This document shows, in pieces, positions 62,198-64,000 of a stretch of 64,000 nucleotides of DNA. The translations under genes were made by a program, and so were the position numbers. Below the pieces are notes generated by a model. The model ran no database searches. It worked only from the letters and a program-made list of their open reading frames with translations, and was not told where the DNA came from. The first letter of the stretch is position 1. Every line of letters starts with the position of its first letter. This DNA comes from Ophthalmolycus amberensis (taxonomy: Eukaryota; Chordata; Actinopteri; Perciformes; Zoarcidae), in assembly GCA_024529925.1 (NCBI GenBank), contig JAFEUB010000908.1, positions 1,426,001-1,490,000 on the forward strand. Direction: 5' to 3'.

Positions 62198-62429
62198 ATC
62201 TGCCAGCACTGTCAGAATAGCATCCCAACTGCACACCTGTTGCCAACATCTTTCAGCCATGACTGTCAAGGGACATATGAGGGTGTGTGCAGTTTGTGTG
62301 TGTGTTTACCAAATATATGGTGATCCATACTGTCCCCTCAGAGAATATAAAATACGAAATAATAATTGGATTTCAAGCAGGTGAGTGACAGATGCTGGCA
62401 ATATAACAATCACTCATTCAAAGAGAGAA

Positions 62430-62806
62430 TTTTCTGAGGAGGTCAGAGAGAAGAGCAGCAAGTCCAGCTCCAGACCTTGATGTTCCTGTGTCCACCGTGC
62501 GCAATGTTATCAAGAAGTTTAAGGCCACGGTGCTGTCGCCAACCTCCCTGGAAGAGGACGCTAGAGAAAACCTGCTTAAAGATTGCAGCATAAAGATGTA
62601 TAAAGATTGTTCAAATGGTGGAGGAAGGACCTCGGACAACTGCAGAACAGATTCAAGCTGATCTCCAGACACAAGGTACAGTACCACCACTTCAACTCAG
62701 ACAATCCATCACCAACTCAACTGGCAGGAGAACCAGGGGGACCCCACTACTGAGAGAGACACACAAGAAAGCCAGGCTAAAGTTTTCCTCCGGTTCTGAA
62801 GAGTGA
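62430..62806 (+). pseudogene. Degraded Tc1-like transposase fragment
   Basis: Pieces of a Tc1/mariner transposase are readable on the plus strand in more than one frame. The first part reads VSTVRNVIKKFKAT, the usual end of the first helix-turn-helix. The second (62615-62806) reads VEEGPRTTAEQIQADL, then after a gap TPLLRETHKKARLKFS, the segment before the DDE core. At least one frameshift separates them, and sequence between them is missing. The catalytic DDE region is absent and no terminal inverted repeats are visible. It is a dead relic lying just upstream of the hAT-type element. Confidence 0.75.
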
Positions 62807-62898
62807 AGCCAATGCAGAAGTGCCTTATGAGATATGAGCTTTTTGGTAAAAGCGCAAAAACTCTATGTTTACAGAAGCCCTCAAAGAAAATAACACTG

Positions 62899-62945
62899 TA
62901 TATATATATATAGATATATATATCTATATATATCTATATATATAT
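62899..62945. repeat. AT-rich tract (TATATATAGA / TATCTA)
   Basis: TA steps with interspersed taga and tcta units directly precede the hAT-type element. The same AT tract resumes at 63417-63430 on its other side, so the element inserted into it. Confidence 0.85.
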
Positions 62946-63416
62946 TAGGGGTGTAACGGTACGCGTATTCGTATTGAACCGTTCGGTACGAGGCTCACGG
63001 TTCGGTACGCATGACGAACCGAATACGTTTGAAAAAATAAAAAATAAAAAAAAGATTTTTTTATTATTTTTTTTTAAACCTTTATTTAACCAGGTAGTCC
63101 CATTGAGATTAAAAATCTCTTTTGCAAGATATAAGTAACAATACTACATAACATTAAGGAGCAGTTTTTTGTTTTTTATGCTTATGTGTTGCTAAGAAGA
63201 CACCCCAGAAGATGGGTCACTCAGGTATAGTTCCCATCATTGTTCAAAGTCAAAGAATAACTTTATGATGTTAGTTGTAATGAATAAATATATTTTAAAA
63301 TCAAGTACATTTCTCTGGCATTTATAGTTTTCTACTGTACCGAAACGTACCGAACCGTGGCTCCACTGTATCGTACCTGAACCGAACCGTGAATTTTGTG
63401 AACCGTTACACCCCTA
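62946..63416. mobile_element. Non-autonomous hAT-type element
   Basis: The termini are TAGGGGTGTAACGGT and its complement ...ACCGTTACACCCCTA. Both arms continue as GGTTCGGTACG-rich sub-terminal repeats (gaaccgttcggtacg on the left, cgaaccgtg and cgtaccgaaccgtgg on the right). Eight bases, atatatat, flank each side, consistent with a hAT 8-bp target duplication, but they lie in an AT tract and are weak evidence. The 471-bp interior is non-coding and includes a LINE-like phrase, acctttatttaaccaggtag, at about 63077-63097. Confidence 0.8.
63057..63128 (-). repeat. LINE-tail-like segment inside the hAT-type element
   Basis: Read on the minus strand: cttgcaaaagagatttttaa, then ctcaatgggactacctgg and ttaaataaaggttt, followed by an A-rich run. 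This resembles 3' tails shared by teleost LINEs and their derived repeats. It may be a nested insertion or part of the element's own consensus. Confidence 0.45.
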
Positions 63417-63948
63417 ATATATATATATACAAAAATGTGGTTTTAGCCAAGTGCCTGCTAGCCAATCGACACACTTCTGATTATGCGTTTCACTTGAGTC
63501 ATCATAAAAACTGCCAGCTAGACAACCTGCTACACGACATTGAGCATGATTATCTACCCCACTTTTAGTCCGTAAGTAGTTCCAACTGTTACTCCTTTGT
63601 TGAATGTGTTTGCCTTCCAATTGTCTAGTTTCAAGAATTTGTTCAATTTAGCTCTCTCCATTACTTACACAATAACAACTCACACTCCGTTCCTAAACCA
63701 CAAATAATTGCATGCACACAGATGCAAACTTGTGCACACACTGAAAAGTGGTCCACTACTTGCCCTGTGTTTATTCACTGTAATGAGAAGCAGGGAGAGG
63801 GGAGTGGGAGAGAGGAGCGCGCTGCAGCCAGAATAACAGCCCCAACGCCAACACAAACGCAGTGTCTGACCAACACAGGAAGCAATGAATCTAACAACAT
63901 CAACACACTCTGACAAACAACCACTTCAGACCTCCCTGCACCTCCCTT

Positions 63949-63975
63949 CTCCTCCTCCTCCTCCTCCTCCTCCTC
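63949..63975. repeat. (CTC)n trinucleotide repeat
   Basis: 27 bp, nine CTC units. It is read as poly-Glu on the minus strand but lies in no recognised exon. Confidence 0.95.
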
Positions 63976-64000
63976 ATCCAAAACACAAAAGACTTCAGAA

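Larger units (their letters stand above)
59815..64000 (-). other. Intron upstream of the 59.8 kb exon (at least 4.2 kb)
   Basis: The sequence upstream of the tgttgcag acceptor is intronic. It contains (CA)n at 60369-60409, (GT)n at 61087-61119, 61322-61344, 61663-61700 and 62174-62197, a (CTC)n run at 63949-63975, a Tc1 relic, a hAT-type element and an enhancer-like stretch at 61850-62150. I looked for the preceding FAM172A exon, which should end with a Tyr-Ile-Arg-like codon set before a GT donor, and found no convincing match. Confidence 0.65.

Noticed and set aside
1..64000. CRISPR arrays, bacterial operons, phage or integrated-virus genes
   Set aside because: No spaced direct repeats, no clustered coding frames and no retroviral or viral protein signatures were seen. 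The repeats present are eukaryotic microsatellites and transposons.

Overview
The window is vertebrate nuclear DNA and most likely comes from a percomorph-type teleost. It is almost entirely non-coding: dozens of long (CA)n/(GT)n microsatellites, small non-autonomous DNA transposons, a tRNA-derived SINE with the familiar teleost head and tail, and a handful of short spliced exons. There is no bacterial-style coding. Nearly all long open frames are low-complexity shadows of microsatellites or purine/pyrimidine tracts.

Three coding exons are well supported, all on the minus strand and in consistent order and phase: 59695-59814, 34501-34617 and 28505-28589. They encode consecutive parts of an FAM172A/ARB2A-family protein (Arb2 domain, alpha/beta-hydrolase-like fold). 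The first carries the HSYGG nucleophile elbow, the second the ALTDS..H segment, and the third the CCNWVSS...LPDCPRVSAG segment. All three have canonical AG/GT boundaries. Their lengths (120, 117 and 85 nt) agree with the human protein as I remember it. The rest of the window is introns of this gene: more than 4.1 kb upstream, 25.1 kb, 5.9 kb, and more than 28.5 kb downstream. I could not find the upstream exon or the terminal exon, so both probably lie outside. The second exon is clearly more diverged than the other two, so fam172a versus a fam172b-type paralogue is not settled.

Layout from left to right. 1-28 kb: large intron with a pyrimidine tract, microsatellites, a minus-strand SINE (15.3 kb), two abutting CpG-rich inverted-repeat elements that share one TA (21.8-24.0 kb), and several complex stretches that look like conserved non-coding elements. 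28.5-34.6 kb: two exons. 34.6-59.7 kb: intron with a LINE 3' tail (37.9 kb), enhancer-like stretches, a purine tract (49.1 kb), three small inverted-repeat elements with TTTAAAGG-type ends (53.8, 54.4 and 58.4 kb) and a 430 bp palindromic AT satellite (56.2 kb). 59.7-64 kb: the third exon, microsatellites, a degraded Tc1 transposase relic (62.4 kb) and a hAT-type element in an AT tract (62.9-63.4 kb).

In mammals FAM172A lies beside NR2F1 (established knowledge). If this is fam172a, the enhancer-like stretches could be part of that regulatory neighbourhood. This is inference: no conservation could be computed here, and all such entries carry low confidence.
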